From Flavobacteriales bacterium (GTDB lineage: Bacteria; Bacteroidota; Bacteroidia; Flavobacteriales_F; PHOS-HE28): 64,000 bases of DNA. The translations under genes were made by a program, and so were the position numbers. Positions 8,733-18,800 of this stretch are shown piece after piece (the stretch's first letter is position 1; each line of letters begins with the position of its first letter). The notes below the pieces were generated by a model that saw only the letters and a program-made list of their open reading frames with translations, was not told the origin of the DNA and did no database searches. Location of the stretch: positions 62,001-126,000 of the forward strand of contig JADJLR010000003.1 of assembly GCA_016710015.1 (NCBI GenBank), written 5' to 3'.

Positions 8733-9789
8733 AGTCCTTCTCAAAGGGATAGTCCTTCTCGAAATACACGTCGTTGTACAGTTCCTCAGCAGTGGCCATC
8801 GGGCTATCCTCGGCGAACTTCACAGCTTCCAACACTTCCTTCTTCACGGCAGCATCGATCTTCTCCAAGTCGGCCTCTTTCGCCCACTTGTTCTTAAGGA
8901 TGGTATCGCGCACACTTTCAATGGGATCCTGCTTCTTGTAGCCCTCCACCTCTTCCTTGGTGCGGTACTTCTGGGGGTCGCTCATGCTGTGCCCCTTGTA
9001 GCGATACGTCTTGATGTCCAAGAGATAAGGCCCTTTGCCGGATCGCACATGCGCACAGGTCATTGCGATGGCTTCATGCACATCCTCGCAGCGCATGCCA
9101 TTCACACCCAGTCCGGGCATGTCGTAGCTCTCGCCGATGGTACTCAGGTCATGGACATTGCTGGTGCGCTCCACGCTGGTACCCATCGCGTAGTTGTTGT
9201 TCTCGATGATGAAGATCACCGGCAACTTCCATGTCATGGCCATATTGAAGGTCTCGTGGAGGATCCCTTGGCGAATGGCCCCATCTCCCATCATACAGAG
9301 TGTGACATGGTCCTCACCACGGTACTTGTCCGCGAAGGCGATGCCTGCACCCAAGCCGATCTGCCCGCCCACGATCCCGTGGCCCCCGAAGAGATTGCGA
9401 TCCTTAGCGAAGTAGTGCATACTCCCCCCCTTCCCTTTGCTGGTACCGGTGAGTTTGCCATACAATTCGGCCATCACCTGCTTGGCGGGCACACCCAAGA
9501 CCAATGGATGGCAATGATCACGGTATCCGGTAATGATCCGATCACTCGTTCGGATCGCTGTGATCATCCCAGCGAGGATCGCTTCTTGTCCGATATAGAG
9601 GTGGCAGAAACCGCCGAACTTCTGCATCGTGTAGAGTTGACCGCACTTCTCCTCGAAGCGGCGCATCAACATCATCTCCTTGAACCAGCGCAGGTAGGTG
9701 TCCTTGGTGAATGGGCCTCCGTTGGCCGCAGGCTTCACTGACTTGGTCGACTTCCCGCTCTTCTCGGTGGCTGCGGTCTTCGTGGGCAT
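8731..9789 (-). CDS. pdhA: Pyruvate dehydrogenase E1 component, alpha subunit
   Basis: A 352-residue thiamine-diphosphate-dependent E1 alpha subunit that decarboxylates pyruvate and reductively acetylates the E2 lipoate. Recognisable parts are MLMRRFEEKCGQLY near the start of the fold, GGFCHLYIGQEA, GKGGSMHYF, the ThDP/Mg2+ motif GDGAIRQG ... ENNNYAMGT, and YRYKGHSMSDP, which contains the phosphorylation-loop region of the family. A Lys/Thr/Ser-rich tail of about 25 residues precedes the conserved domain. The start at 9789 fits a TATCTTTG promoter element 21 bases upstream; a longer in-frame extension to 9879 would run through that promoter. pdhA then pdhC form a probable operon. Confidence 0.95.
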   Translation of the reverse strand: MPTKTAATEKSGKSTKSVKPAANGGPFTKDTYLRWFKEMMLMRRFEEKCGQLYTMQKFGGFCHLYIGQEAILAGMITAIRTSDRIITGYRDHCHPLVLGVPAKQVMAELYGKLTGTSKGKGGSMHYFAKDRNLFGGHGIVGGQIGLGAGIAFADKYRGEDHVTLCMMGDGAIRQGILHETFNMAMTWKLPVIFIIENNNYAMGTSVERTSNVHDLSTIGESYDMPGLGVNGMRCEDVHEAIAMTCAHVRSGKGPYLLDIKTYRYKGHSMSDPQKYRTKEEVEGYKKQDPIESVRDTILKNKWAKEADLEKIDAAVKKEVLEAVKFAEDSPMATAEELYNDVYFEKDYPFEKD

Positions 9790-9810
9790 GGGCACAATGA
9801 ACTTGAAGGG

Positions 9811-9818
9811 CAAAGATA
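9811..9818 (-). promoter_or_regulatory. Bacteroidetes -7 promoter element for pdhA
   Basis: The minus strand reads TATCTTTG, an exact TAnnTTTG match, in the context GGCTATCTTTG shared with the tatC promoter at 63769. It lies 21 bases before the pdhA ATG. Confidence 0.6.
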
Positions 9819-9864
9819 GCCTTGGGACCGCCATCGGTCCTGTAGCGTCCAGGGCATTCCTTTG

Positions 9865-9937
9865 CTCACACAGAGCCACGGAGGCACAAAGAAGTCGTGC
9901 GCAGTGCGCCCTCCGCGACTCCGTGGCTCCGTGTGAA
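9865..9937. repeat. Dispersed GC-rich repeat, copy B, inverted pair
   Basis: Two 27-base arms (9865-9891 and 9911-9937) are reverse complements at 21 of 27 positions by hand count and share the core CGGAGCCACGGAG or its near form. They would fold into a long hairpin with a 19-base loop. The unit belongs to the same cacagag/cgcaaag family as copies A and C. The 356-base interval 9790-10145 between the divergent pdhA and 10146 genes holds this repeat and the pdhA promoter; I see no gene in the remainder. Confidence 0.65.
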
Positions 9938-10145
9938 CTTCTTTTCAGGTCGCTTATTCAGCAACTTCCAACGATGACAAGCCGAGTACGAGGCGATAGC
10001 TCTATGTAGCGTCACAACGCGAGGTAGTAGGTTCCTTTGCCGGCTCCGGACAACACGATCTGAACAAGGGAGAACGATACATGATCCGATCTTTGGTTAC
10101 CCTTGACCACGAATAGGACCAGATCATACGTTGCATAGAGAACGA

Positions 10146-11834
10146 ATGAGCATCGGCCCCACGAAGCGCCTTTTCCTCCGCTGGTCCGTACCGCTCCTGG
10201 TGGTGATCTCCACTGGACTTTCCGCACGCATGGTGCATTGGCTGAACTTCGATCTGGGTGGTTGGGTGATCCTGATCGTGCTACTCGGACTGGTCTTCTC
10301 CTTGGGCAACGTGGCCCCGATCAGCAAGGGAACGATCTTGCTACACGGATGTCTTTTTGTTAGCTCCTGCGTGTTGTTCGGGTGGGTTTCCATCCATGCT
10401 ACGAAGACCGTTCGATGTACTGTTGATACGAACCATGGTACCGTGGATATCGCTTCGGACACCCGTTATGTGGATGTCCCGGGAATTCCTGAAAAGATCC
10501 AGATCCATGCGGTGAACGACGTTTGGGAACTTCGAAATCCGGACTCCGTGCAAGTGCGATCCAGCTTGGTTGGCGATACAGGAGAGGAAGCACGGATACC
10601 GTTAACCGACTTCTTGCGCGAACGGAATGGTGGGCGGAAAAGTGAAGCTCCCTCGCGGACGGCACTGATCGCCATGGTCCTGTTATTCGTGATCAGCTTG
10701 TTGACGACAGCGACCGCCGTGGCCCAATTCTTCACTGGAGCGCCGTTCACTTGGCGATCGATGCGCACGCGCCGAGGGCTTGCGCTCTTCGTGGTCGCTG
10801 GGATCCTTTTGGCAGCGATCAAAGTGGAACCGACCAATTGGCTGTCCAACACTTTCCTGAGTCGGTGGGATGATTGGCTCCGTTACGGTACTGCGGCACG
10901 TGCGATACTTGCGGGGAATGTTGCCCTGATCCCCATACCCGGTGGCATGGAAATGTGGGGCCTTGGTTACGCGTACGTCGTTGCTGTCGTGCAGTTGATC
11001 CTCGGCCCAGCGTTGATCCCTGTCCACGTCTTCATGCACGGTTTGAACTATGCTGTGGTGTGGGCCTGCATGGTTTTGGTAAGCCCCGATAAGAAGTGGC
11101 ATGCACTTGCGGCGGGGGCCATGGCATTGGGTTTTGTGGAAGTGGACCTGAACTTGAACTACGCCTGGGTCCTACTCAGCGACACCCTGCCGTTGGTCCT
11201 GTTCGCCGTGATCCTTGTAGCAGCGATTCGCGGCCTTTACCCTCGGTGGCTGGCGCTCGGCACCGGTGTGCTCTTCCTGCTCCGGTCGGACTATATCATG
11301 ATCGGGCCGTTGCTGGCCCTCTTCTACCTCTACCGTGGATCGTTCAACCCGAAGGCCATGGCGAAATGGCTAGTGCCATGGTCGCTTTGCGTGGCGCTCT
11401 ACCTGCTGCGCAAGGCTGTGGTCACCGGTGATCTTTTCCCCTTTCCACTTCCGAACACCTCGAACGGGATAGCATGGGATGCACTGATCAATGCGCAGAA
11501 CTTCAAGGCGAAGGTCTGGGCCTTGTTCGGGCGCTACGACCTGTTGAACACCGCAGCGCAACATCGCTTCCATTGGTGGTCGGTCCACCTGCTTTTCCTG
11601 CTCGCGATCGTACGTTCCTTGGTCAAGAGGACAGGAGACCGATGGGTGTTATTCATGGCTTCGGTTTGGCTTTGGTTCTTGTGCACCCGTTTGGCAACCC
11701 CGTCCATCGGCAATTATGGCCACAGGCATTCCCTAGCCCTCGTGTTCACCGAGATCATGGTGGTGGTATTGGTGTTCGGTCGGAATGGGGATTCGTCGGA
11801 TGCCTCGGCAACGCCTCGTGTAGCAAGCATGTAA
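10146..11834 (+). CDS. Large polytopic membrane protein, possibly GT-C glycosyltransferase-like
   Basis: A 562-residue membrane protein with about a dozen hydrophobic helices. Two helices at the N-terminus are followed by a soluble stretch of about 90 residues, a helix, and then, after residue 235, SRWDDWLRYGTAARAIL leading into a long multi-helix domain. The WDDWLRY...A motif in a loop before the polytopic core resembles the acidic loop motif of GT-C glycosyltransferases, which transfer sugars from polyprenyl phosphate carriers; the match is suggestive only. The start is the ATG at 10146 rather than a TTG at 10131. It stands alone, with pdhA divergent upstream and cdd convergent downstream. 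Confidence 0.7.
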   Translation: MSIGPTKRLFLRWSVPLLVVISTGLSARMVHWLNFDLGGWVILIVLLGLVFSLGNVAPISKGTILLHGCLFVSSCVLFGWVSIHATKTVRCTVDTNHGTVDIASDTRYVDVPGIPEKIQIHAVNDVWELRNPDSVQVRSSLVGDTGEEARIPLTDFLRERNGGRKSEAPSRTALIAMVLLFVISLLTTATAVAQFFTGAPFTWRSMRTRRGLALFVVAGILLAAIKVEPTNWLSNTFLSRWDDWLRYGTAARAILAGNVALIPIPGGMEMWGLGYAYVVAVVQLILGPALIPVHVFMHGLNYAVVWACMVLVSPDKKWHALAAGAMALGFVEVDLNLNYAWVLLSDTLPLVLFAVILVAAIRGLYPRWLALGTGVLFLLRSDYIMIGPLLALFYLYRGSFNPKAMAKWLVPWSLCVALYLLRKAVVTGDLFPFPLPNTSNGIAWDALINAQNFKAKVWALFGRYDLLNTAAQHRFHWWSVHLLFLLAIVRSLVKRTGDRWVLFMASVWLWFLCTRLATPSIGNYGHRHSLALVFTEIMVVVLVFGRNGDSSDASATPRVASM

Positions 11835-11906
11835 TGCGGCGTTAAAACCCTTCGAACGAGGGGCAATTGCAATGTGATCGTCAGCCGGTCACTTGCTTTC
11901 TCCACC

Positions 11907-12392
11907 TCAACCTTCTAGGAAGGAACCATCGAATGAAAGCGGCAACAACGCACCAGCGCTCTTCAACTCGTGTACCGTTCCATCGGGAGTCCCCATCAGC
12001 AGCCGGATCGGCTTGCGGTCCTGTCGCACTTCCTGCTCCAACAAGGCTTGTCTACAAATGCCACACGGACTCACGGGCCGATCACCCGTGACCGAAGGCA
12101 CAACAATGGCCATGGTCTCCACAATGGCATCGGGCTCCATGGACATGGCCGCATGCAATGCCGTCCGTTCGGCACAGATCCCGGCAGGAAAGGAGGCATT
12201 CTCCTGGTTATTGCCGGTCACCACCTTGCCGGCAGTGGTCCGCAACGCTGCACCCACCATGAACTTGGAGTAGCGGGCATAGGCGCGCAACGCTGCGGCA
12301 TGGGCATCTTTCAAGAGCGCTTGGTCCGCCGCGGGGAGTTCATTCCACGCGTAGGCGGTGTAACTGAAGGTGATGGTAGTAGGCGTTGGCAT
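11907..12392 (-). CDS. cdd: Cytidine deaminase
   Basis: A 161-residue zinc-dependent cytidine/deoxycytidine deaminase of the pyrimidine salvage pathway. The zinc site is complete: CAERTALHAA supplies a cysteine and the proton-shuttling glutamate, and PCGICRQALLE supplies the other two cysteines. Substrate-binding NNQENASFPAG precedes it. Length is typical for homotetrameric CDA plus a short N-terminal extension. The start at 12392 lies 14 bases after a TACTTTTCG promoter-like motif (12407-12415 on the minus strand), the same nonamer found before recG. cdd near pdhA and the porU/porV genes is an arrangement I recall from other Flavobacteriia. Confidence 0.93.
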   Translation of the reverse strand: MPTPTTITFSYTAYAWNELPAADQALLKDAHAAALRAYARYSKFMVGAALRTTAGKVVTGNNQENASFPAGICAERTALHAAMSMEPDAIVETMAIVVPSVTGDRPVSPCGICRQALLEQEVRQDRKPIRLLMGTPDGTVHELKSAGALLPLSFDGSFLEG

Positions 12393-12468
12393 CTGCACGA
12401 ATGAGGCGAAAAGTACGTCCGAACGGCCCATTCAACACCGCTGCCCAGTTCCACCCGTCCGGGTTCGC

Positions 12469-12476
12469 TAGCTTTG
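12469..12476 (+). promoter_or_regulatory. Bacteroidetes -7 promoter element for the VTC-domain gene
   Basis: TAGCTTTG matches TAnnTTTG exactly and ends 11 bases before the ATG at 12488. It supports that start over an upstream ATG in the same frame at 12386, which would overlap the divergent cdd start. Confidence 0.5.
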
Positions 12477-12487
12477 GTGCCCCAGAA

Positions 12488-13246
12488 ATGGCTGCAAGCG
12501 CAACGACCGACGTACTGGACACCTTCGCCCCCATCTCCCTTGCGGACATGGACGGTGTGAAGTTGCAGGATCGGGTGGACACGAAATACGTCTTCGGCGA
12601 AGCGGAACTCCCGGAGGTATTGGCCGCCATGCTGCCGCATTACCGCGTGCTCGAGGTGAACGGTATGCGCGGCACCAAGTACAGCAGCCTGTACTACGAC
12701 ACTGCGGACCTGCAGCATTACAAGGACCACCACAACGGACGGACCTTCCGTAGCAAGGTGCGGTTCCGGGAATACCTCGGCGCGGACCTGGTCTTTTTGG
12801 AGGTGAAGCGCAAGACCGGTCGTGGTCGAACGGACAAGAAGCGCATTCTCGTACCGGCTATCCCACTGACACTTGATCCCAGCCAACAAGAATTCGTTTC
12901 AAAAGCCAACGGCCAGGACCATCCGTTGCACCCCACCTTGTGGAATCATTTCACACGGTACACCTTCGTGAACAAGCATAGTCCGGAACGCTTGACCATG
13001 GATGTGGACCTGCGATACAGTGACCCGGCAGGGGAGCGCGTTTTGGGCGGAGTGGTCATTGCCGAATTGAAACAGGAACGTGCGGACCGTACCTCACCCT
13101 TCGTACGCATCATGCGCAAGCGCGTGGTAGCGGCTTCGGGCATGAGCAAATACTGCATCGGCATGCTGCTGATGGAACGGGACGTTAAACACAATGCCTT
13201 CAAACAGGTCCTACTGAAGCTGGAACGCATCCGGAACGCGGCCTGA
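12488..13246 (+). CDS. VTC domain protein (polyphosphate polymerase-like, CYTH/TTM fold)
   Basis: A 252-residue soluble protein matching the VTC domain, the triphosphate tunnel fold that makes polyphosphate from ATP in yeast Vtc4. Tunnel-type residues are visible in RVDTKYVF, SLYYDTADLQHY, the basic strand FRSKVRFREY, the LEVKRK strand and the late AELKQ strand. Bacterial members are often found next to DUF4956 membrane proteins, as here: the next gene starts 10 bases after the stop. The bacterial function is inferred, not proven; a role in polyphosphate synthesis or a related nucleotide-phosphate reaction at the membrane is plausible. Confidence 0.8.
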   Translation: MAASATTDVLDTFAPISLADMDGVKLQDRVDTKYVFGEAELPEVLAAMLPHYRVLEVNGMRGTKYSSLYYDTADLQHYKDHHNGRTFRSKVRFREYLGADLVFLEVKRKTGRGRTDKKRILVPAIPLTLDPSQQEFVSKANGQDHPLHPTLWNHFTRYTFVNKHSPERLTMDVDLRYSDPAGERVLGGVVIAELKQERADRTSPFVRIMRKRVVAASGMSKYCIGMLLMERDVKHNAFKQVLLKLERIRNAA

Positions 13247-13256
13247 CACCATCACC

Positions 13257-13904
13257 ATGAAGATCTTTGGAATGCCCCTCATCCATGCGGATATGTGGGA
13301 ACTGTTGTTCAAGTTCGGTATCAACGCATTGGTGCTCTTCATTTTGATCCGGTTGATCTATTACCCGATCCACCGCAAGAAGGACTACCTCTTCACCTAC
13401 TTCCTGTTCAACACACTCATCTTCTTCTTGTGCGTGCTTTTGAACAGTGTAAAGCTGAGCATCGGCTTCGCCTTTGGCCTCTTCGCCATCTTCGGAGTGC
13501 TGCGTTACCGCACCGAGCAGATCAGTATCAAGGACATGACCTATTTGTTCGCCGTGATCAGCATCGCGGTGATCAATGCTCTGGCAAGCAAGAAAGTGAG
13601 CTTGGCAGAACTGGTCTTCACCGATGGTATGATCCTGGTAATGACCTATGCTTTGGAGCACCTCTGGCTCACGCGGCACGAGGCCATGAAACAACTCATT
13701 TACGAGCGCATCGACCTGATCAAGCCCCAGAACCGGACTGCGCTTTACGAGGACCTGCACGAGCGATTGGGCGTGAAGGTTTCTCGGGTAGAGATCGGCA
13801 AGATCGATCTGTTGAAGGATACCGCTCAGCTACGGGTCTTCTACTTCGAAGATGAGCAAGGACACGGCTCGTTCAGCGAGTTGCCCGCGGACGATAACGA
13901 CTGA
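13257..13904 (+). CDS. DUF4956 family membrane protein, partner of the VTC protein
   Basis: A 215-residue protein with an N-terminal membrane domain (about four helices between residues 14 and 140) and a cytosolic C-terminal domain of about 75 residues. The family signature GLFAIFGVLRYRTEQISIKD is present and is the best-conserved part of DUF4956. It is 10 bases downstream of the VTC-domain gene, so the two are almost certainly co-transcribed. By analogy with yeast VTC, where a catalytic tunnel domain is anchored by a membrane partner that may pass polyphosphate, this protein may anchor or form a conduit for the product; that is inference. Confidence 0.8.
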   Translation: MKIFGMPLIHADMWELLFKFGINALVLFILIRLIYYPIHRKKDYLFTYFLFNTLIFFLCVLLNSVKLSIGFAFGLFAIFGVLRYRTEQISIKDMTYLFAVISIAVINALASKKVSLAELVFTDGMILVMTYALEHLWLTRHEAMKQLIYERIDLIKPQNRTALYEDLHERLGVKVSRVEIGKIDLLKDTAQLRVFYFEDEQGHGSFSELPADDND

Positions 13905-14017
13905 GGGGGGAGTGTTGATGGTGGTTGGTTGATGAGCTTCTTCGTTGGAAGCGATCAGCCATTCAAGTACCCGTGCGATCGCCTACCGGGCATCCACGTC
14001 CACCTGACAACGAACAG

Positions 14018-14494
14018 CTAAGCTTTCTGCAACAGTGCGACCGCGTGGGCCGCAACGCCTTCCTCACGACCGATGTAGCCCATGGTCTCGCTGGTCGTGG
14101 CCTTGATACTAACGGCATCTTCACCGATACCGAGCAATGGTGCGATCACCGCACGCATGGCGGGTACGTGCGGCATGATCTTGGGCCGTTCCATGATCAA
14201 GGTGCAATCCACATTGCCTACGATCCACTGCCCCTCGCGGAGCAAGCGCATCACTTCGGCCAGTAGCACCTTGCTGTCCGCCCCTTTCCAACGCGCATCG
14301 GTATTGGGGAAGTGCTGCCCGATATCGCCCAAGGCCGCAGCACCGAGCAGTGCATCGCAGAGTGCATGTAACAACACGTCGGCATCCGAATGTCCTAAAG
14401 CACCGACCGAATGGGGGATCAGCACACCACCAAGCCACAGTTCGCGACCTGCCACCAGCTGGTGGACATCGAAACCGAAGCCGACCCGGATCAT
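14018..14494 (-). CDS. ispF: 2-C-methyl-D-erythritol 2,4-cyclodiphosphate synthase
   Basis: A 158-residue MEP-pathway enzyme that cyclises CDP-ME 2-phosphate for isoprenoid synthesis. Typical motifs are GFDVH with the zinc-binding Asp/His, [27 protein letters not shown], and the C-terminal [16 protein letters not shown]. The ATG overlaps the porV stop as ATGA, so it is translationally coupled to porV and ends the porU-porV-ispF operon. Pairing a housekeeping isoprenoid gene with T9SS genes probably reflects operon packing rather than function. Confidence 0.96.
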   Translation of the reverse strand: MIRVGFGFDVHQLVAGRELWLGGVLIPHSVGALGHSDADVLLHALCDALLGAAALGDIGQHFPNTDARWKGADSKVLLAEVMRLLREGQWIVGNVDCTLIMERPKIMPHVPAMRAVIAPLLGIGEDAVSIKATTSETMGYIGREEGVAAHAVALLQKA

Positions 14495-15795
14495 CCGTTC
14501 GCCGCGGGCTTCTTGGTGTCCTTGTTGAACTTGAAACCGAGGGTGAAGCGCAGGGTGTTCGCGAGCGGGCTGCGCTGCGTATTCGCGATCAGGTAGCTCA
14601 GGTCCAAGGTGAAGATGCTGTACTTCACCCCGGCTCCCAACGTGAAGTATTTGCGATTCCCTTTGGTGTAGTGCTCCCAGAAATAACCAGCGCGGAAAGC
14701 GAACTGCTGGGCATACCAGTATTCCAACCCACCGGCCAGATTGATCTCCCGGATCTCTTCCCGGAACTTACTTCCGCTTTCCACCACCACGTTCCGATCA
14801 TCATCATAGCTCACATTGCCGGGGGCATCGGAGAAAGACCCCAAGATCCCCGTAACAATGCCTGCGTCCGGGTCCCGCCCGCTCGCTACTTGATAATTCC
14901 CGGTCACCGGATCGATGATCGGCGAATTGTTCTCATCCAACAGATAGACCGGTGGTGTCGGAACCAGCAGCTTGTTCACGTCCAAATTGAAGGCGATGCT
15001 GTTGTATTGGTCCAGATCCAACTTCAAGGAAGGTCCTAGACGCAGATTGATGGGAATGAAATTCTGTGCGGCGGTTTCCGTGTAGGACATCTTCGCCCCG
15101 ATGTTGGAGATGTTGGTACCGAAAGCGAAGGTGGCATCCTTATCGCCCATCTGCATCTGTTCCTTGCGGTAGTAGAAGGAAACGTCCGCCGCCACGGATT
15201 GGCCGGCCTTGGAGTTGGCTCCCTGCACACTGATACCGCCTGTGAGGTTGCTGTTGATGTACCGGATGGCGATACCACCGGAGAAGTTCTCGCTGAACTT
15301 CTGTGCGAACGCAAGATCCACAGCGAACTCCGCCGGTTTGAAATCGCGAATGGTCGATCCGTTCACATCCGTGAAGAGGATGCTGCCCAAATTGAAGTAG
15401 CGCAAAGAACCACCCACCGCACTGCGCTTGTTGCTAAGGCGCTTGTACCCGGCCAAATAAGCGAGGCTCATATCCGGGACCAAGTTGCGCAGCCATGGGC
15501 TGTAGCTCATGCTGAATTCCGCATCGTTCTCGGCGAACGCCAATTTCGAAGGGTTCCAGTGGATGGCATTCACATCCGGCGACACCGCCACACCCGCGTC
15601 CCCCATTCCACCTGCACGGGAATCCGGAGAGATCAGCAGGAAGGGCACGGCCGTTGTGATGGTATTCAGTTGATCCCCGCACTGCTGCCCAGCGGATTGG
15701 AACTGTGGGTCGCACGGTTGAGCAGCGACGGACGATGGCCGCAACGCGATCAGGATCAGCGCGATACACAGGATCAACGGCCGGGGGAATGTCAT
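14491..15795 (-). CDS. porV: Type IX secretion outer-membrane protein PorV (LptO)
   Basis: A 434-residue outer-membrane beta-barrel of the FadL/PorV family. The start [15 protein letters not shown] gives a clear signal peptide ending near VAAQ; an upstream in-frame ATG at 15837 would put 14 extra residues before it. Family features include [19 protein letters not shown] with NPSKLAF just after the signal region, repeated aromatic/Gly strand patterns, and an aromatic strand near the C-terminus. PorV binds cargo C-terminal domains at the T9SS translocon and hands them to PorU. It is 59 bases downstream of porU on the same strand and overlaps ispF by 4 bases. Confidence 0.92.
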   Translation of the reverse strand: MTFPRPLILCIALILIALRPSSVAAQPCDPQFQSAGQQCGDQLNTITTAVPFLLISPDSRAGGMGDAGVAVSPDVNAIHWNPSKLAFAENDAEFSMSYSPWLRNLVPDMSLAYLAGYKRLSNKRSAVGGSLRYFNLGSILFTDVNGSTIRDFKPAEFAVDLAFAQKFSENFSGGIAIRYINSNLTGGISVQGANSKAGQSVAADVSFYYRKEQMQMGDKDATFAFGTNISNIGAKMSYTETAAQNFIPINLRLGPSLKLDLDQYNSIAFNLDVNKLLVPTPPVYLLDENNSPIIDPVTGNYQVASGRDPDAGIVTGILGSFSDAPGNVSYDDDRNVVVESGSKFREEIREINLAGGLEYWYAQQFAFRAGYFWEHYTKGNRKYFTLGAGVKYSIFTLDLSYLIANTQRSPLANTLRFTLGFKFNKDTKKPAANG

Positions 15796-15854
15796 CAGCA
15801 ACAGGTTCTGGAAAAGGTCGGCAAATATACGGTCCAAGTAGGGGCTTTATTGTG

Positions 15855-18800
15855 TCACCGCAGGATCACGAGCTTTTCGAACTTCTCCGCACGCTCTCCG
15901 TCCGGTGTGGCAACATTGAGGCGGTACACATATACACCACGGCCCAGCTTGTCCCCGAAATCGTCCAATCCGTTCCACGGCAAGCCTTCACTGCGGTAAC
16001 CGTTGCAGGCCAACTGCCGGGAGATGGTCTTCACCAACCTACCGCTAACAGTGAAGACTTGGACCTGGACATCCAAGTTGACGCAAGGTCGGTTGTGCTC
16101 GAAGTAGAACTCCGTATGGGTGGTGAACGGGTTCGGGTAGTTCAGCACATGGTCCAACGCGAGTTCAGCTGAACTGGAAACCACGAAATCCGTAGTGGCC
16201 TCGGTCGAATTGTTGAAGACATCCCACGCCTTGAGGCGAAGGGTGTGCGCTCCCTCTGCCAGATCGCTCAGGCGATAGCGCACCTCCCCGCTCTTGTAAG
16301 TGTCCAGGTCGGACTCGTACAGGTCGTTCAGTACGATGGCCTGCTCGGTATTCTCATCCAACACGGCCAGCAGATCATGACCAATACTACTCCCCACGGT
16401 ATTGATCCCATTCTCATCGAATAGTTTTCCAAAGAGCAGCGGGTCCTCATCGGTCATTCCACCGGGCACGAAGTTCTCATCGTTCATGAAGAGATGGACC
16501 ACCGGCCCTGTGGCATCCTCGGCCACGTCCGTCGCTGTGGATCCGATCAACGGGTCGTTATCGTACCCCCCTGCATTCTGGCTCATACTCTCCGCGTAAC
16601 AACTGATCCGCCCGGTACCCACCTGGTAATTGATGTCACGAGGCACAACGAAGGTGAAATTGAACTGACCGTTGGTCACCGTGGCGCGCCCACGGTAGAT
16701 GATGTTGTTCCGCAGTTTGAACAAGAACGGCACCCCGCCATCATTGGCCAAGGTGGCTTGTTGCTGCTCCTTATCGTAAACAATGGGGATCACAACACCA
16801 TTGAAATCGGCCATGGGTTGTCCGCTTCCATCGTCCACAAAACCCTGCACACGCAGGGTGGACAATGCCTTCAGGGTATCCATGGGGGTACCGAGGGTAT
16901 CGGTGATCGCGCTTATCCGGATGCGGTTCCGGGGCAGTGCCAAGCGCATGCTCGGGTCGCCGATCACCGCGAAGTTGCGGTGGTTCACCGCCCCCGAAGA
17001 AGTCATGCTCATGTCCTTCTTGGTCTTGCGGGAGATGTCGCCAAGACGCTGCAACCGACCGAGTTCATCCAGATCTTCGAAGACGTGGTCGTAGAACTTG
17101 TTCGCCAGTTCATCGTTCGCATTGGAAAAGGCCAACCGCGAAGTCGTCATCAGACCGACACCGCCGCCGTTGGGGTTCAGGAACACATGCTCTCCGGCAG
17201 ATGTCCGCCCAGGATCATCCCACCGTGTGAATTCACAGGTCGCGGTCATGAACAGCGGCAACCGGTCATCATTGGTCCAACCCAAGATCGTGGAGTTGTC
17301 CAAGAAACGCTCATGCGACCAACCGACCTCGCCGCCGTGCCCCACGTAATTCACCACCAATAACCCCTTATCCACACGATTCGATAGTTCGGTGGCAGCC
17401 TGAGGGTAGCGCTCTCCACCCGGCGTGCTGATCTGCTGGTAGGCATCCAGATAGATCTTGCTCACATTCAGTTCCGGGTATTCATCCTCTACCCGTCGAG
17501 CTAAGCCATCGCTTTGGGACATGTGAATGATCCCTTCATACCCCTCCCCTTCCTGATCATCTGAAGCGAAGAGCACGTGGGTACGCCAATCGGCCAGACC
17601 GCCATCTCCATTCTCCGAGCAACTGCTGCCCGTAAGGCTCAACAACTTCAGCTGGTCATAGCTCAACACTTTGTCCACCATGGCATTGGCCTGCTCCAAG
17701 GAACTCACGGGGAACCGACCCACACCGATATCCATCGGGTCACCAGGAGACTCACCATCCGTGGCATCCAGAAGTCCGAAATAGTCATCGCTCGCGTATG
17801 ATTTCTTCGGATCCAAGGACTCTTCGGTCTGGTACGAGGGGATGTAATTCTGATTGACCGGGGCTACCGAGAGATTGTTGTAGGAGCCATCACCGAAAAG
17901 AAGCAAGTACCGGGGGAACAACCAGGGATCGGAACCGGCCCTATCATATAACATGCGCATGTACCGTTTGATGGCGGTCGCATCCCGCGCACCACTGGAA
18001 AATTCATTGTACACCTGCTGCGGACTTACCACATGCACACTGAGACCTTCGGACTGGCGTCGCTCCGCCAAACGCACTGCGGCACTTTGGAACTCGGGCG
18101 GGCACACAATGATCATTTCCGTTGGGATCGTCGTGGCGTGCAGGTTCTGGTTGGGTACTCGGCCCACGGGGGTGGGGGAAAGGAAATCCGCGTCACGGAA
18201 GGCGATGAACTCCCGTAGACTATCCGTGGCCAAACGGAAACGCTTGGCGGTGCCATCGGCGGTGAAGTCCACGCGCCTTGCATCCGTCGGTTTGGTCACC
18301 TCCCAGATGCGTGTGACCGCCTGTGCTTGATCCAGAATGAACTCGGCCACGGCCCCAGGTGCTACCGATCCCAGATCCCGGAAACCCATTTGACTACCCA
18401 CCATGCGCAACTCCCGGCGGCAATTCAATTCCAAGAAATCCAAGTAAGCCACCGATGTAATTGGGTTGAACTTGTTCCAGGTCAGCGTGAGCGACAGCGG
18501 ACTCGCGCTCGCCAAGAAAGGAATGCGCTGGTTGAATCCACGCCCCCACGAACCGGTATAGTTGGTACTCACACCCTGCACCGTGAAATTGGAAGTCAGC
18601 CCGGAACCAGAAGTGATGGAGAAGGAACTGCTGTTCGCTGTACCCAAGGTGCGCCCCACGCCGGCCACCCGCAATACACTGGTATCACCAACCACGGGGA
18701 AGGGGATATTGAAGTTGAAGGTGTATGAGGTGACCAGATCGAAATACTCGCCATACCACGTACGACCGGACTTGATCAAATTCGCCAGATCGCGTTCAAT

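Noticed and set aside
10012..10227. Small minus-strand frame between pdhA and the 10146 gene
   Set aside because: Overlaps the start of the plus-strand gene, no promoter element and no coding character.
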